Source: CAIKMD01 sp035533255 (lineage in GTDB: Bacteria; Pseudomonadota; Alphaproteobacteria; ATCC43930; CGMCC-115725). From it: DNA of 32,401 bases. The DNA is taken from the NCBI GenBank assembly GCA_035533255.1, contig DATLUE010000412.1, positions 1-32,401 on the forward strand, given 5' to 3'. Position numbers and translations under genes: made by a program. Shown here one piece after another: positions 15,665 to 24,577 of this stretch; within the stretch, counting starts at the first letter, position 1, and each line of letters opens with the position of its first letter. The notes beneath the pieces are model-generated. The model did not search any database. It was not told the DNA's origin and saw only the letters and a program-made list of their open reading frames with translations.

Positions 15665-18600
15665 ATGAAATTCACCGACATCTTCGTCCGGCGGCCGGTG
15701 CTCGCGACGGTCATCAGCCTGATGATCCTCGTGCTCGGCCTGCGCGCATTGGCGACCCTGCCGATCCTGCAATTCCCGCGCACCGAGAACGCGGTGGTGA
15801 CGGTCACCACCACCTATTACGGCGCCGATCCCGATGTGGTCGCGGGTTTCATCACGACGCCCTTGGAGAATGCGATCGCGCAGGCCGACGGCATCGATTA
15901 TATGAGTTCGACCAGCCAGTCGAGCGTCAGCACCATCACGGTCAATCTTCGCCTCAATTACGATCCCGACAAGGCGATGACCGAGATCACCTCGAAGGTG
16001 AGCTCGGTGCTGAACCAACTTCCGCCGGGCTCGCAGCAGCCGGTGCTGACCATCAAGGTCGGCCAGACCTTCGACGCCATGTATATCGGCTTCAAGAGCG
16101 ACGTCTTGAAGCAGAACCAGATCACCGACTATCTCGTGCGCGTCGTTCAGCCCAAGCTCCAGGCGGTCAATGGCGTGCAGACCGCCGAGATCGTCGGCGG
16201 CCAGAACTTCGCGCTGCGCGCCTGGCTCGATCCCGACAAGATGGCGGCGTACGGCTTGACCGCCGCCGATGTCAGCCAGGCAATGCTGGCGAACAACTAC
16301 ATTTCCGGCATCGGCGCGACCAAGGGCCAGATGGTGCAGGTGAACCTCACCGCCTCGACCGGTCTCCACTCGCTCGATCAATTCCGCAACCTCGTCGTCA
16401 AGCAGGCGAACGGCGCCAATGTCCGCCTGCAAGACGTGGCGACCGTGACGCTGGGCGCCGATACCTACGATACGCGCGTCGCTTTCGATGGCCAGGACGC
16501 GGTCTATATCGGCATTCAGGCGGCGCCCGCGGCCAATCTGCTCAGCGTCATCAAAGGCGTCCATGCGGTTTTGCCCGATATCGAATCGCAGCTACCGCAG
16601 GGGCTGCAAGCCTCGGTCATTTACGATTCGACCGATTTCGTGAACAGCTCGATCCAGGAGGTCGTGCGCAGCCTGCTCGAATCGATCGTGATCGTGATTC
16701 TCGTGGTGTTCATCTTCCTCGGCTCGCTGCGCTCGGTGCTGATTCCGGCGATCGCGATTCCGGTGTCGCTGATCGGCACCTTCATGATGATGCTGGCCTT
16801 CGGCTTCTCGATCAATCTGCTCACCCTTCTGGCGCTGGTGCTGGCGATCGGCCTGGTGGTCGACGACGCGATCATCGTCGTCGAGAACGTCAACCGCCAT
16901 CTCGACGACGGCATGGCGCCGGTCGCCGCCTCGATCCAGGCCGCGCGCGAGCTCGGCGGCCCGATCATCGCGATGACCGTCGTGCTGATCGCGGTTTATG
17001 TGCCGATCGGCTTCCAGGGCGGCCTGACCGGCGCGCTGTTTACCGAATTCGCCTTCACCCTGGTCGGCGCGGTGACGGTGTCGGCGATCGTCGCGCTGAC
17101 CTTGTCGCCGATGATGTGCTCGCGCCTCTTGAAGCCGCATCACGTCGGCGACGCCGGCTGGCAATCGCATTTCACCGATTTCATCGACCGCAATTTCGAC
17201 CGCGTGCGCAATCGCTACCGCCGCATGCTGCATGGCAGCCTCAATACCCTGCCGGTGACGGCGGTGTTCGCGGCCATCATCCTGGTCAGCATCTATTTCC
17301 TTTGGGGATTCTCGAAGACCGAGCTGGCGCCGGACGAGGACCAGGGCTTCGTCATCGGCTTCGCGTCCACCGCGCCCGACGCGACTCTGCAGCAGAAGCT
17401 GCTCTACACCAAGCAGCTCTACGGCATCTTCTCGACCTACCCCGAGCTGCAGCACGTCTTCCAGATCGACGCGCCGGGTATCTCGCTCGCCGGATTGGCA
17501 ATGAAGCCCTGGGACCAGCGCACGCGCACCGCCAATCAGATCCAGCCGCTGCTGCAGCAGCAGATCAACAACCAGGTAGCGGGCGAGCGCGTCGCGACGG
17601 CGCTGCCGCCGTCCTTGCCCGGCGCTTTCGGCCTGCCGATCCAATTCGTCATTACCACCACCCAGTCTTTCGATCAGCTCAACACCGTGGCGCAAGCCTT
17701 TCTCAAGGAAGCACAGGCGAGCGGCAATTTCTTCTTCGTCGACAGCGATCTGAAAATCGACCAGCCGCAAACCACGGTGTCGATCGATCGCGACAAGGCG
17801 GCGCAGCTCGGCCTCAAGATGAGCGATGTCGGCGGCGCGCTCGCCTCGTCGCTCGGCGGCGGCTACGTCAATTACTTCAGCCTCGGGGGCCGCTCGTACA
17901 AGGTGATCCCGCAGGTCGCGCAAAGCGCGCGGCTCAATGCCAGCCAGCTTCTCGGCTATTACGTCAAGGCGTCGGACGGCAGCATGATCCCGCTTTCGAC
18001 GATCGCGACCATCAAGACCGCCACCGTGCCGGAATCCCTCAACCACTTCCAGCAGCTCAATTCCGCCACCATCGAGGGCGTCAGCGTGCTGCCGACCGGC
18101 GATGCGCTCGCCTACCTGCAAAGCGTTGCGGCGCATACGCTGCCGCAAGGCTACACGGTCGATTACGGTGGCGCGCTGCGGCAATACGTTCAGGAATCGA
18201 GCGGCTTTGCGGCGACATTCGGCTTTGCGATCATCATCATCTTCCTGGCGCTGGCCGCGCTGTTCGAGAGTTTCCGCGATCCGGTGGTGATCCTGGTGTC
18301 GGTGCCGATGTCGATCGCCGGCGCGCTGATCTTCATCAGCCTCGGCATCGGCGGCGCGACGCTCAACATCTATACCGAGGTCGGGCTCGTCACCTTGATG
18401 GGCCTGATCAGCAAGCACGGCATCCTGATCGTCGAATTCGCCAATGCGCTGCAAGAGCAAGGCAAGTCGAAGCGCGAGGCGATCGAGGAAGCGGCCGCGA
18501 TCCGCTTCCGGCCGATCCTCATGACCACCGCGGCGATGGTGCTGGGCGTCGCGCCTCTGATCACCGCAAGCGGCGCCGGCGCGATCTCGCGCTTCGACAT

Positions 18601-18745
18601 GGGGCTGGTGATCGCGACCGGTCTCGCCATCGGCACCTTGTTCACGCTGTTCGTCGTGCCCGCGGTCTACCTGATGATCGGCACCGACCACGCCAAGGCG
18701 CATGAAGCGAATGCGCTGGCGGGACCCGTGACGCAGCCGCACTGA
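15665..18745 (+). CDS. RND multidrug-type efflux permease (HAE-1 family)
   Basis: 1026 residues from the ATG at 15665, which follows an AAGGGCGG site; the longer frame from 15602 overlaps the adaptor and is not needed. MKFTDIFVRRPVLATVISL is the standard HAE-1 opening. D400-D401 in IGLVVDDAIIVVENV form the proton-relay pair. GSLRSVLIPAIAIPVSLIGTF, LGGPIIAMTVVLIAVYVPIGF and RFRPILMTTAAMVLGVAPL are conserved family blocks. Twelve helices and two large periplasmic loops are at the expected positions. It completes a regulator-channel-adaptor-permease operon. It resembles the MdtB/C, MexK and TriC kind more than AcrB, but substrates cannot be assigned. Confidence 0.95.
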   Translation: MKFTDIFVRRPVLATVISLMILVLGLRALATLPILQFPRTENAVVTVTTTYYGADPDVVAGFITTPLENAIAQADGIDYMSSTSQSSVSTITVNLRLNYDPDKAMTEITSKVSSVLNQLPPGSQQPVLTIKVGQTFDAMYIGFKSDVLKQNQITDYLVRVVQPKLQAVNGVQTAEIVGGQNFALRAWLDPDKMAAYGLTAADVSQAMLANNYISGIGATKGQMVQVNLTASTGLHSLDQFRNLVVKQANGANVRLQDVATVTLGADTYDTRVAFDGQDAVYIGIQAAPAANLLSVIKGVHAVLPDIESQLPQGLQASVIYDSTDFVNSSIQEVVRSLLESIVIVILVVFIFLGSLRSVLIPAIAIPVSLIGTFMMMLAFGFSINLLTLLALVLAIGLVVDDAIIVVENVNRHLDDGMAPVAASIQAARELGGPIIAMTVVLIAVYVPIGFQGGLTGALFTEFAFTLVGAVTVSAIVALTLSPMMCSRLLKPHHVGDAGWQSHFTDFIDRNFDRVRNRYRRMLHGSLNTLPVTAVFAAIILVSIYFLWGFSKTELAPDEDQGFVIGFASTAPDATLQQKLLYTKQLYGIFSTYPELQHVFQIDAPGISLAGLAMKPWDQRTRTANQIQPLLQQQINNQVAGERVATALPPSLPGAFGLPIQFVITTTQSFDQLNTVAQAFLKEAQASGNFFFVDSDLKIDQPQTTVSIDRDKAAQLGLKMSDVGGALASSLGGGYVNYFSLGGRSYKVIPQVAQSARLNASQLLGYYVKASDGSMIPLSTIATIKTATVPESLNHFQQLNSATIEGVSVLPTGDALAYLQSVAAHTLPQGYTVDYGGALRQYVQESSGFAATFGFAIIIIFLALAALFESFRDPVVILVSVPMSIAGALIFISLGIGGATLNIYTEVGLVTLMGLISKHGILIVEFANALQEQGKSKREAIEEAAAIRFRPILMTTAAMVLGVAPLITASGAGAISRFDMGLVIATGLAIGTLFTLFVVPAVYLMIGTDHAKAHEANALAGPVTQPH

Positions 18746-18759
18746 ACGCGCTATCATCC

Positions 18760-18786
18760 GCGCCCCAAATTCGGCTTGGGATGCGC
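18760..18786 (+). other. Hairpin between the RND operon and aapJ
   Basis: GCGC-CCCAA (18760-18768) pairs with TTGGG (18776-18780) and, after a 2-base bulge, GCGC (18783-18786). There is no T tract, so it is not a classic intrinsic terminator. It lies just before the GGAGG site of aapJ and may be a transcript boundary or may modulate that site. Weak evidence. Confidence 0.3.
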
Positions 18787-18800
18787 GCGGAGGGCAAGCG

Positions 18801-19835
18801 ATGGGCATGGCGAAGACGCTGGCGGTCGCGGTGTTGATGATGGCGCTGGCGCTGCCGGCACTGGCGGTACCGGCCCAGGCGGGGCCGACGCTCGACAAGG
18901 TGAAGAAGAACGGCGTCGTCACCTGCGGCGTCACCACCGGCCTCGCCGGTTTCTCGATCGCCGATCGGCAGGGGCACTTTACCGGCCTCGACGTCGATAC
19001 CTGCCGCGCGATCGCGGCTGCCGTGCTCGGCGACGCGCAGAAGGCGCGTTTCGTACCGGCGACCTCGCAACAGCGCTTCACCTTGCTGCAATCGGGCGAG
19101 GTCGACGTCCTGACGCGCAACACCACCTGGACGCTGACCCGCGAGGGCGATCTCGGCTTCCTGTTCGGGCCGCCCAATTACTATGACGGCCAGGGCTTCA
19201 TGGTGGCCAAGAAAGCCGGCATCGCCAGCGCCAAGCAGCTCGACGGCGCGACCATCTGCGTTCAATCCGGCACCACCACCGAATTGAACTTGGCCGATTA
19301 TTTCCGTGCCAATCACATGAACTTCAAGCCGCTGGTGATCGAGCAGCTCGACCAGGCCGAGAACGCGTTCTTCTCCGGCCGCTGCGACGCCTACACCACC
19401 GACCGCTCCGGTCTTGCGAGCACGCGCGCCGACAAGGCCTCGAACCCCGACGACTACGTCATCCTGCCCGAGGTGATTTCGAAGGAGCCGCTGGCGCCGG
19501 CGGTGCGCCAGGGCGACGACGAATGGTTCAACATCGTGCGCTGGACGGTCTTCGCCATGATCGACGCCGAAGAGAAAGGCGTCACGTCGAAGAATGTCGA
19601 CGACATGAAGAAAAGCCCCGATCCCGAGATCCAGCGCATGCTGGGCGTGGTGCCGGGCATGGGCAAGTCGCTGCATCTCGGCGAGGATTGGGCCTATCAG
19701 ATCGTCAAGCAGGTCGGCAATTACGGCGAGGTGTTCGACCGCAATGTCGGCAAGGATTCGACGCTGAAGCTCGATCGCGGCTTCAACGCGCTCTGGACCC
19801 AGGGCGGCCTGATGTACGGGATGCCGATCCGGTGA
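18801..19835 (+). CDS. aapJ: General L-amino-acid ABC transporter substrate-binding protein (AapJ-like)
   Basis: 344 residues with a GGAGG site about 9 bases upstream. The signal peptide (MGMAKTLAVAV...PAQAG) is cleaved after AQA. The mature protein shows the polar-amino-acid receptor pattern of the AapJ/BztA family: TLDKVKKNGVVTCGV, GFSIADRQGHFTGLDVDTCRAIAAAVLG, TRNTTWTLTRE and FSGRCDAYTTDRSGL, and ends near FNALWTQGGLMYGMPIR. It captures L-amino acids in the periplasm and delivers them to the AapQM permease encoded next. Length (about 340) and neighbours match the rhizobial aapJQMP model. An inverted repeat after its stop probably sets its mRNA level apart from the membrane components. Confidence 0.95.
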   Translation: MGMAKTLAVAVLMMALALPALAVPAQAGPTLDKVKKNGVVTCGVTTGLAGFSIADRQGHFTGLDVDTCRAIAAAVLGDAQKARFVPATSQQRFTLLQSGEVDVLTRNTTWTLTREGDLGFLFGPPNYYDGQGFMVAKKAGIASAKQLDGATICVQSGTTTELNLADYFRANHMNFKPLVIEQLDQAENAFFSGRCDAYTTDRSGLASTRADKASNPDDYVILPEVISKEPLAPAVRQGDDEWFNIVRWTVFAMIDAEEKGVTSKNVDDMKKSPDPEIQRMLGVVPGMGKSLHLGEDWAYQIVKQVGNYGEVFDRNVGKDSTLKLDRGFNALWTQGGLMYGMPIR

Positions 19836-19864
19836 GGGGGATTTACGCGCTGCAAAATCACCCA

Positions 19865-19965
19865 GCGCCCTTCGACTTCGCTCGGGGCGCGGATAGATCG
19901 TATCGGGCATCTACTATCCGATGCCATATGAGATCGTCCTCGCCTTGAGCGAAGTCGAAGGGCGC
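19865..19965. repeat. Perfect 19-bp inverted repeat between aapJ and aapQ
   Basis: The arms at 19865-19883 and 19947-19965 are exact reverse complements (GCGCCCTTCGACTTCGCTC and its complement) around a 63-base loop, which itself contains GGCAT/ATGCC. CCTTCGACTTCGCTC-type units are dispersed intergenic repeats in proteobacteria (from memory). Inside the operon, such a stem-loop can protect the upstream binding-protein mRNA and lower expression of the genes after it. Confidence 0.8.
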
Positions 19966-19979
19966 AGGCTGAGAATGCA

Positions 19980-20945
19980 ATGACCGCCAAGCTCCGCCTC
20001 CTGATCCCCCAGCTCCTGGTGCTCGGCGGGGTGATCGCGCTCGGCGCCGATCTCGTCCACAACACGCTCGCCAATCTCGCGCGCCAGGGCATCGCCACCG
20101 GCTTCGGCTATCTCGATCGGCAAGCCTCGTTCGGCATCGGCGAGGGGCTGATCGCCTATTCGCCCGCCGATACCTATGGTCGCGCGCTGCTGGTCGGGCT
20201 GTTGAATACGATCGAGGTCGCGATCCTTGGCTGCGTGCTGGCGACCATCCTCGGCGTCGCCGTCGGCATCGCGCGGCTGGCCAGCAATTGGCTGGTGCGC
20301 ACTCTTGCCGGCGCTTATGTCGAGGCGGTGCGCAATGTGCCGCTGCTGCTGCAACTCTTCCTGTGGTGGAACGTGTTCCGCATCGTGCCGCCGCCGCCGC
20401 GCGGCGCGTGGCGGATCCTGCCCGGCTTTTTCCTGTCCAATCGCGGCTTGACGATACCGCTGCCGTCCCTCGCCGGCGGCTGGCATTGGGATGTGCCGCA
20501 TCTCGCCGGTTTCAATTTCGTCGGCGGGCATACGATGTCGCCGGAATTCGCGGCGCTGCTGGTCGGGCTGGTGATCTACACCGCGGCGTTCATCGGCGAG
20601 ATCGTGCGCGCCGGCATTGCCGGCGTACCCCGGGGACAGAGCGAGGCGGCGATGTCGCTGGGGCTCAAGCCGTGGCCGATCCTGGCGCTCGTCATCCTGC
20701 CGCAGGCGCGGCGTATCATCATCCCGCCGCTGATCGGCGAATATCTCGCGCTCACCAAGAACTCGTCGCTCGCGGTGGCGATCGGCTTTCCCGATTTGAT
20801 GTCGATCACCAACACGACGCTCAACCAAACCGGCCAGGCGATCGAGGCGATCGCGCTGATGATGGCGGTCTATCTGGGCTTGAGCCTCACCACCTCGCTC
20901 GCGCTCAACCTCTACAACGCGCGCATTGCCGCGCGGGAGCGCTGA
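19980..20945 (+). CDS. aapQ: General L-amino-acid ABC transporter permease (AapQ-like)
   Basis: 321 residues, hydrophobic, with HisM/GlnP-type permease features. TM1 lies at about residues 7-25, then comes a periplasmic insert (GFGYLDRQASFGIGE...YSPADTYGRALLVGLLNT), followed by the conserved YVEAVRNVPLLLQLFLWW block. The cytoplasmic coupling loop is GIAGVPRGQSEAAMSLGLKPWPILALVILPQA. The long insert before the core helices is characteristic of AapQ/BztB. It forms the transmembrane channel together with AapM. Its TGA shares a base with the ATG of aapM, so translation is coupled. The ribosome site before 19980 is weak, consistent with lower output than aapJ. Confidence 0.94.
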   Translation: MTAKLRLLIPQLLVLGGVIALGADLVHNTLANLARQGIATGFGYLDRQASFGIGEGLIAYSPADTYGRALLVGLLNTIEVAILGCVLATILGVAVGIARLASNWLVRTLAGAYVEAVRNVPLLLQLFLWWNVFRIVPPPPRGAWRILPGFFLSNRGLTIPLPSLAGGWHWDVPHLAGFNFVGGHTMSPEFAALLVGLVIYTAAFIGEIVRAGIAGVPRGQSEAAMSLGLKPWPILALVILPQARRIIIPPLIGEYLALTKNSSLAVAIGFPDLMSITNTTLNQTGQAIEAIALMMAVYLGLSLTTSLALNLYNARIAARER

Positions 20946-21994
20946 TGCCGGCGCTGGTCTGGATGCGCCGCAATCTCTTCAACGGCATCGCGAGCAGCCT
21001 CGCGACGCTGGTCGCGCTCTATCTGCTTTTGCGCGGATTGTGGGCGGTGCTGCGCTGGGGCGTGCTCGACGCGGTGTGGTCGGCGCCCGACGGCCGCACC
21101 TGCCGCGCGCTCGGCGGCGGCGACGGCGCGTGCTGGGCGTTCATCGGCCATTGGTATCGCTTCATCATCTTCGGCCGCTACCCTTATGCCGAGCAGTGGC
21201 GGCCGGCGCTCGTCATCGTGCTGTTCATGGCGCTGGTGCTGGCGAGCTGCGATCCGCGGCTGTGGCGGCGCGGCGCGCTGCTCGGTGCGATCTGGGTCGC
21301 CGGCCTCGCGCTGTGCTTCGCGCTGATGCATGGCGGCGTCGCCGGGCTGCCGGTGGTGACGACCGATCTCTGGAACGGGTTGCCGCTGACGCTCATGCTT
21401 GCGGTGCTGGGTCTCGTCTTCGCGTTTCCGCTCGCGGTTCTGCTGGCGCTCGGCCGGCGCTCGCATCTCCCGATCATGCGCGCGCTCAGCGTGGGCTATA
21501 TCGAGCTGGTGCGCGGCGTGCCGCTGATCACCGTGCTGTTCATGGCCTCGGTGATGCTGCCGCTGTTCCTGCCGGCGGGCGTCAACATCGACAATCTGGC
21601 ACGCGCGCAGGCGGCGCTGGCGTTCTTTTATGCAGCCTACCTCGCCGAGGTGATCCGCGGCGGGCTGCAGGCGATCCCGCGCGGCCAATACGAGGCGGCG
21701 GATGCGCTCGGCCTCTCCTATTGGCAGAAGACCGGCCGCGTGATCCTGCCGCAGGCGCTGACCATCGCGATCCCGCCGCTGGTCAACATCTTCATCGCCG
21801 CGTTCAAGGACACGACGCTCGTGACCATCGTCGGGCTGCTCGATCTTCTGACCACCGCGGGCAATGCGATCACCGATCCGCAGTGGCGCGGGTTCTATGT
21901 CGAAGCCTATACCTTCGTCGCCGCGATCTATTTCGTCTTTTGCTTCTTCATGTCGCGCTATTCGCGCAGCCTCGAGCGGAGTCTCGGTCGATGA
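20945..21994 (+). CDS. aapM: General L-amino-acid ABC transporter permease (AapM-like)
   Basis: 349 residues from the ATG at 20945; the longer frame upstream lies inside aapQ and is not used. The N-terminal third carries the AapM/BztC-type extension with several helices and a Cys-containing stretch (APDGRTCRALGGGDGACWAFI). The core permease block follows: YIELVRGVPLITVLFMASVMLPLFLP, then the coupling loop GGLQAIPRGQYEAADALGLSYWQKTGRVILPQAL. The C-terminus (MSRYSRSLERSLGR) is typical of this family. It pairs with AapQ in the inner membrane. It overlaps aapP by 4 bases. Confidence 0.95.
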   Translation: MPALVWMRRNLFNGIASSLATLVALYLLLRGLWAVLRWGVLDAVWSAPDGRTCRALGGGDGACWAFIGHWYRFIIFGRYPYAEQWRPALVIVLFMALVLASCDPRLWRRGALLGAIWVAGLALCFALMHGGVAGLPVVTTDLWNGLPLTLMLAVLGLVFAFPLAVLLALGRRSHLPIMRALSVGYIELVRGVPLITVLFMASVMLPLFLPAGVNIDNLARAQAALAFFYAAYLAEVIRGGLQAIPRGQYEAADALGLSYWQKTGRVILPQALTIAIPPLVNIFIAAFKDTTLVTIVGLLDLLTTAGNAITDPQWRGFYVEAYTFVAAIYFVFCFFMSRYSRSLERSLGR

Positions 21995-22734
21995 GCGAGG
22001 TGCCGATGATCGCGCTCGACCGGGTCGAAAAGCGCTTCGGCGCGTTTCACGCGCTGAAGGGCGTCAGCCTCTCGGTCGCGCGGGGCGAGAAGGTCGTCAT
22101 CTGCGGACCGTCGGGCTCGGGCAAATCGACCGTGATCCGCTGCGTCAACCGGTTGGAGCGCCACGATGCCGGCCGCATCGCGGTCGACGGCAGGGAGCTG
22201 ACCGACGACCCGAAGCAGATCGAGGCGGTGCGGCGCGAGATCGGCATGGTCGCCCAGCAATTCAACCTCTTTCCGCATCTGACCGTGATGCAGAATCTGA
22301 CGCTGGCGCCGGTGCGGGTGCGCGGCATGAAGCCGGCCGAGGCCGAGGCGCTGGCGCTGCATTTCCTCGAGCGCGTGCATATTCCCGAGCAGGCGGCGAA
22401 ATACCCGGGGCAGCTTTCCGGCGGCCAGCAGCAGCGGGTCGCGATCGCGCGCGCGCTGGCGATGCGGCCAAAGGCGATGCTGTTCGACGAGCCGACCTCG
22501 GCGCTCGATCCCGAGATGATCAAAGAGGTGCTCGACGTCATGGTGTCGCTCGCCGAGGAGGGCATGACCATGATCGTCGTCACGCACGAGATGGGCTTCG
22601 CCCGCCGCGTCGCCGACCGCATCGTGTTCATGGATGCCGGGCAGATCGTGGAGGAATCCCCGCCCGCCGAATTCTTCTCAGCGCCCAAAAGCGAGCGCGC
22701 GCAATTGTTCCTGAGCCGGATTTTGGGGCATTGA
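21991..22734 (+). CDS. aapP: General L-amino-acid ABC transporter ATP-binding protein (AapP-like)
   Basis: 247 residues from the ATG at 21991, overlapping the aapM stop. All ATPase motifs are present: Walker A GPSGSGKST at residues 39-47, Q-loop AQQFNLFPHLTVMQN, signature LSGGQQQRVAIARAL, Walker B MLFDEPTSALDPEM and H-loop VVTHEMGFA. The ERHDAGRIAVDG region and EESPPAEFFSAPKSERAQLFLSRIL at the end are typical of the GlnQ/AapP group. It energises amino-acid uptake by AapJQM. It is the last gene of the operon and converges with the flavoprotein gene only 20 bases away. Confidence 0.95.
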   Translation: MSEVPMIALDRVEKRFGAFHALKGVSLSVARGEKVVICGPSGSGKSTVIRCVNRLERHDAGRIAVDGRELTDDPKQIEAVRREIGMVAQQFNLFPHLTVMQNLTLAPVRVRGMKPAEAEALALHFLERVHIPEQAAKYPGQLSGGQQQRVAIARALAMRPKAMLFDEPTSALDPEMIKEVLDVMVSLAEEGMTMIVVTHEMGFARRVADRIVFMDAGQIVEESPPAEFFSAPKSERAQLFLSRILGH

Positions 22735-22754
22735 TTCGTGGCAGCGGTGCGCCG

Positions 22755-23933
22755 CTACGTCGCGAACACCGAGGCTTCGGGGTCGAGGCCGAGAAGCACC
22801 TGGCCGACGCTTTCGTAATGGATGTCGCGCGCCTGGATCTGCTGCGCGATCGCGTGGATGTCGCGAAAGCGGCGCTCGAAATCATTTGCGCGGAAGATCG
22901 CGGTCGCGCCTGCCATATGATAGGCGGCGTCGACCACCTCGGCCGCTTGATGGATCGTCCAGGTGGCGGCGAGGCGCAGCGCGAGGCGATGATCGGCGGC
23001 GAGCTGGCCGCCGGGCCGCTCGACCTCGCGCCATACCTCGGCGAGCGCGCCGTAAAGATAGGCGCGGGCGGCGCGAAATTTTGCTTCGCCGCGGCCGATC
23101 TGCGCCTGGACGACGTGGTTGTGGCGCATGCCTTGCCTCAGGTCGCGCGAGGTCTTGCCGCGCGCGGTCGCGAGCGCGGCGTCGAGGGTCGCGCGCGCCA
23201 CGCCCAGCGCGATCGCGGCAAAGCCCAGGCCGAACATCATGCTGGTGCTGAGGCGGTAGAGCGCGCCGGCCTCGCGCCGCTCGCTCGCATCGTCGCGCAA
23301 GGCGGAGAATTTCTCCGGCACGAACAAATCCGCGACCGAATAATCGTCGGTGCCGGTGCCTTTGAGGCCGACGACGTCCCAGACATCGTGCAGCGTCGCG
23401 CTCGATGCCGGGAAGAGGATCGTGCGCACCGCCGGCTTGCCGTCGGGTCGCAAGCGCTTTTTGCCATCGGCCTCGATGATCTGCACATGCGCGCCGATCC
23501 AGCTTGCCTGGCGACAGCCGCTGGAAAAGCTCCAGCGCCAGGTCGCGCGATAGCCGCCCGGCACCGCATGCGCCTCGCCAGCGGTCGCGCCCCAGGCGAG
23601 GATGCCCGGGGCGCTGCCGAAAATCTCGCGCGCCACGATGGGATCGAGATAGGCGGCGACCATCGCGCAGACGCCGCATTGGCCGAGGCACCACGCGGTG
23701 CTGGCATCGGCCTTGGCGATTTCCTCGAGCACGCCGAGGAAGATCGCGGGCTCGGCCTCGCCGCCGCCGAGGCTCTTCGGCAACAGCAAGCGGTAGAATC
23801 CGCCATCGACCAGCGCGGCGACCACTTTCGGCGTCAACCGCCGGCTGCGCTCGATCTCCGCCGCCTCGGCCGCGATCAGCGGCGCCAAAGCGCGGGCACG
23901 CTCGATCGCATCGCTGGCGCCGGGCGCGGTCAT
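22755..23933 (-). CDS. Acyl-CoA dehydrogenase-fold flavoprotein (group D monooxygenase-like)
   Basis: 392 residues, cytoplasmic. The N-terminal helical domain (ERSRRLTPKVVAALVDGGFYRLLLPKSLGGGEAEP) and the beta domain (WRWSFSSGCRQASWIG) follow the acyl-CoA dehydrogenase fold. The C-terminal helical domain is of the type-2 kind used by HpaB/DszC/HsaA-like flavin monooxygenases: MAGATAIFRANDFERRFRDIHAIAQQIQARD, where the RDIHA block is characteristic. Such enzymes use reduced flavin supplied by a separate reductase to oxygenate phenols, thiophenes or sulfides; a dehydrogenase role is not excluded. The ATG overlaps the NTF2-like gene by 4 bases, so the two are coupled. No flavin reductase gene is adjacent. 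The substrate is unknown; nearby sulfur genes make an organosulfur compound conceivable. Confidence 0.85.
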   Translation of the reverse strand: MTAPGASDAIERARALAPLIAAEAAEIERSRRLTPKVVAALVDGGFYRLLLPKSLGGGEAEPAIFLGVLEEIAKADASTAWCLGQCGVCAMVAAYLDPIVAREIFGSAPGILAWGATAGEAHAVPGGYRATWRWSFSSGCRQASWIGAHVQIIEADGKKRLRPDGKPAVRTILFPASSATLHDVWDVVGLKGTGTDDYSVADLFVPEKFSALRDDASERREAGALYRLSTSMMFGLGFAAIALGVARATLDAALATARGKTSRDLRQGMRHNHVVQAQIGRGEAKFRAARAYLYGALAEVWREVERPGGQLAADHRLALRLAATWTIHQAAEVVDAAYHMAGATAIFRANDFERRFRDIHAIAQQIQARDIHYESVGQVLLGLDPEASVFAT

Positions 23934-24553
23934 CTTGCGCCTTGCGCCAGCCAGGCCGCGGCTTCGCGTTTCAGTGTCGCCTCGGCCTCGGTGCCGCCGA
24001 TGACGATGCTCGGCGCGGCCGGGCGGTCGGTCTTGCGCTGGCGCAGCCGCATATAGGCGACGCGGCTTTCAAAACCCGACAATTCGAGACCCGCGAAGAA
24101 ATCCGGCGGGATGGCGCTTGGCACGACGGGATTCACGCGGTCGCAATCATAGAGGCAGGTCCATTGCGCGATTTTCCACGCGCCGTCGCGCATCTCGAAG
24201 CGGTCGAAGAAGCGGCCCTCATAGGTGAAATCGAATAGCTTGCCGTCGATATCGTCGCGCGTGCGCACCTCGATATCGGTCTCGAGCGTCGCCCGCGTGC
24301 CGGCGAGGGCCAGGCGATCGTTGCCGAACCAATGCTTGCTGCGCGTCTCGGGCGGGCGATCGACGAACATCCTGCGCGAGGCGGCGATGAAGCCGGCGGC
24401 CGAGCCCGCATACCACGAGATCGACACCGTCGCTTCGGGATGGAACAGCGTCGCCACCGTGTCCCAGTCGCCCTGGTCGCGCGCGAACGCCCAGAGCCGC
24501 CGGATGCGCCGGATCTCGCTTTCATCGACGAGGCGTTGCAGCGCGTCCGTCAT
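23930..24553 (-). CDS. NTF2/SnoaL-like protein
   Basis: 207 residues, preceded by a strong GGGAGGA site. Residues 1-140 fit the SnoaL-like cone fold: an N-terminal helix (ESEIRRIRRLWAFARDQGDWDTVATLFHPEATVSI) and then strands ending in RFFDRFEMRDGAWKIAQWT. The last 65 residues form an extension absent from minimal SnoaL domains. Proteins of this fold are small hydrolases, isomerases or dehydratases, or binding subunits, with the function set by cavity residues that cannot be judged by eye. Its TGA overlaps the start of the flavoprotein gene, and the sulfurtransferase gene lies 24 bases upstream. A role in processing the flavoprotein's product is inference. Confidence 0.8.
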   Translation of the reverse strand: MTDALQRLVDESEIRRIRRLWAFARDQGDWDTVATLFHPEATVSISWYAGSAAGFIAASRRMFVDRPPETRSKHWFGNDRLALAGTRATLETDIEVRTRDDIDGKLFDFTYEGRFFDRFEMRDGAWKIAQWTCLYDCDRVNPVVPSAIPPDFFAGLELSGFESRVAYMRLRQRKTDRPAAPSIVIGGTEAEATLKREAAAWLAQGAR

Positions 24554-24577
24554 GATCGTCCTCCCTATCGCGGGTTT

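Noticed and set aside
12520..15813. 1097-codon open frame antisense to the tetR, channel and adaptor genes
   Set aside because: Its translation is low-complexity Arg/Asp/Gly/Leu-rich with no domain, and it mirrors three clear genes. Long antisense frames are expected where third positions are nearly all G or C.
16592..19177. 861-codon antisense frame opposite the RND permease and aapJ
   Set aside because: The composition is rich in His, Arg, Asp and Gln with no motif, as expected for a shadow of the permease codons.
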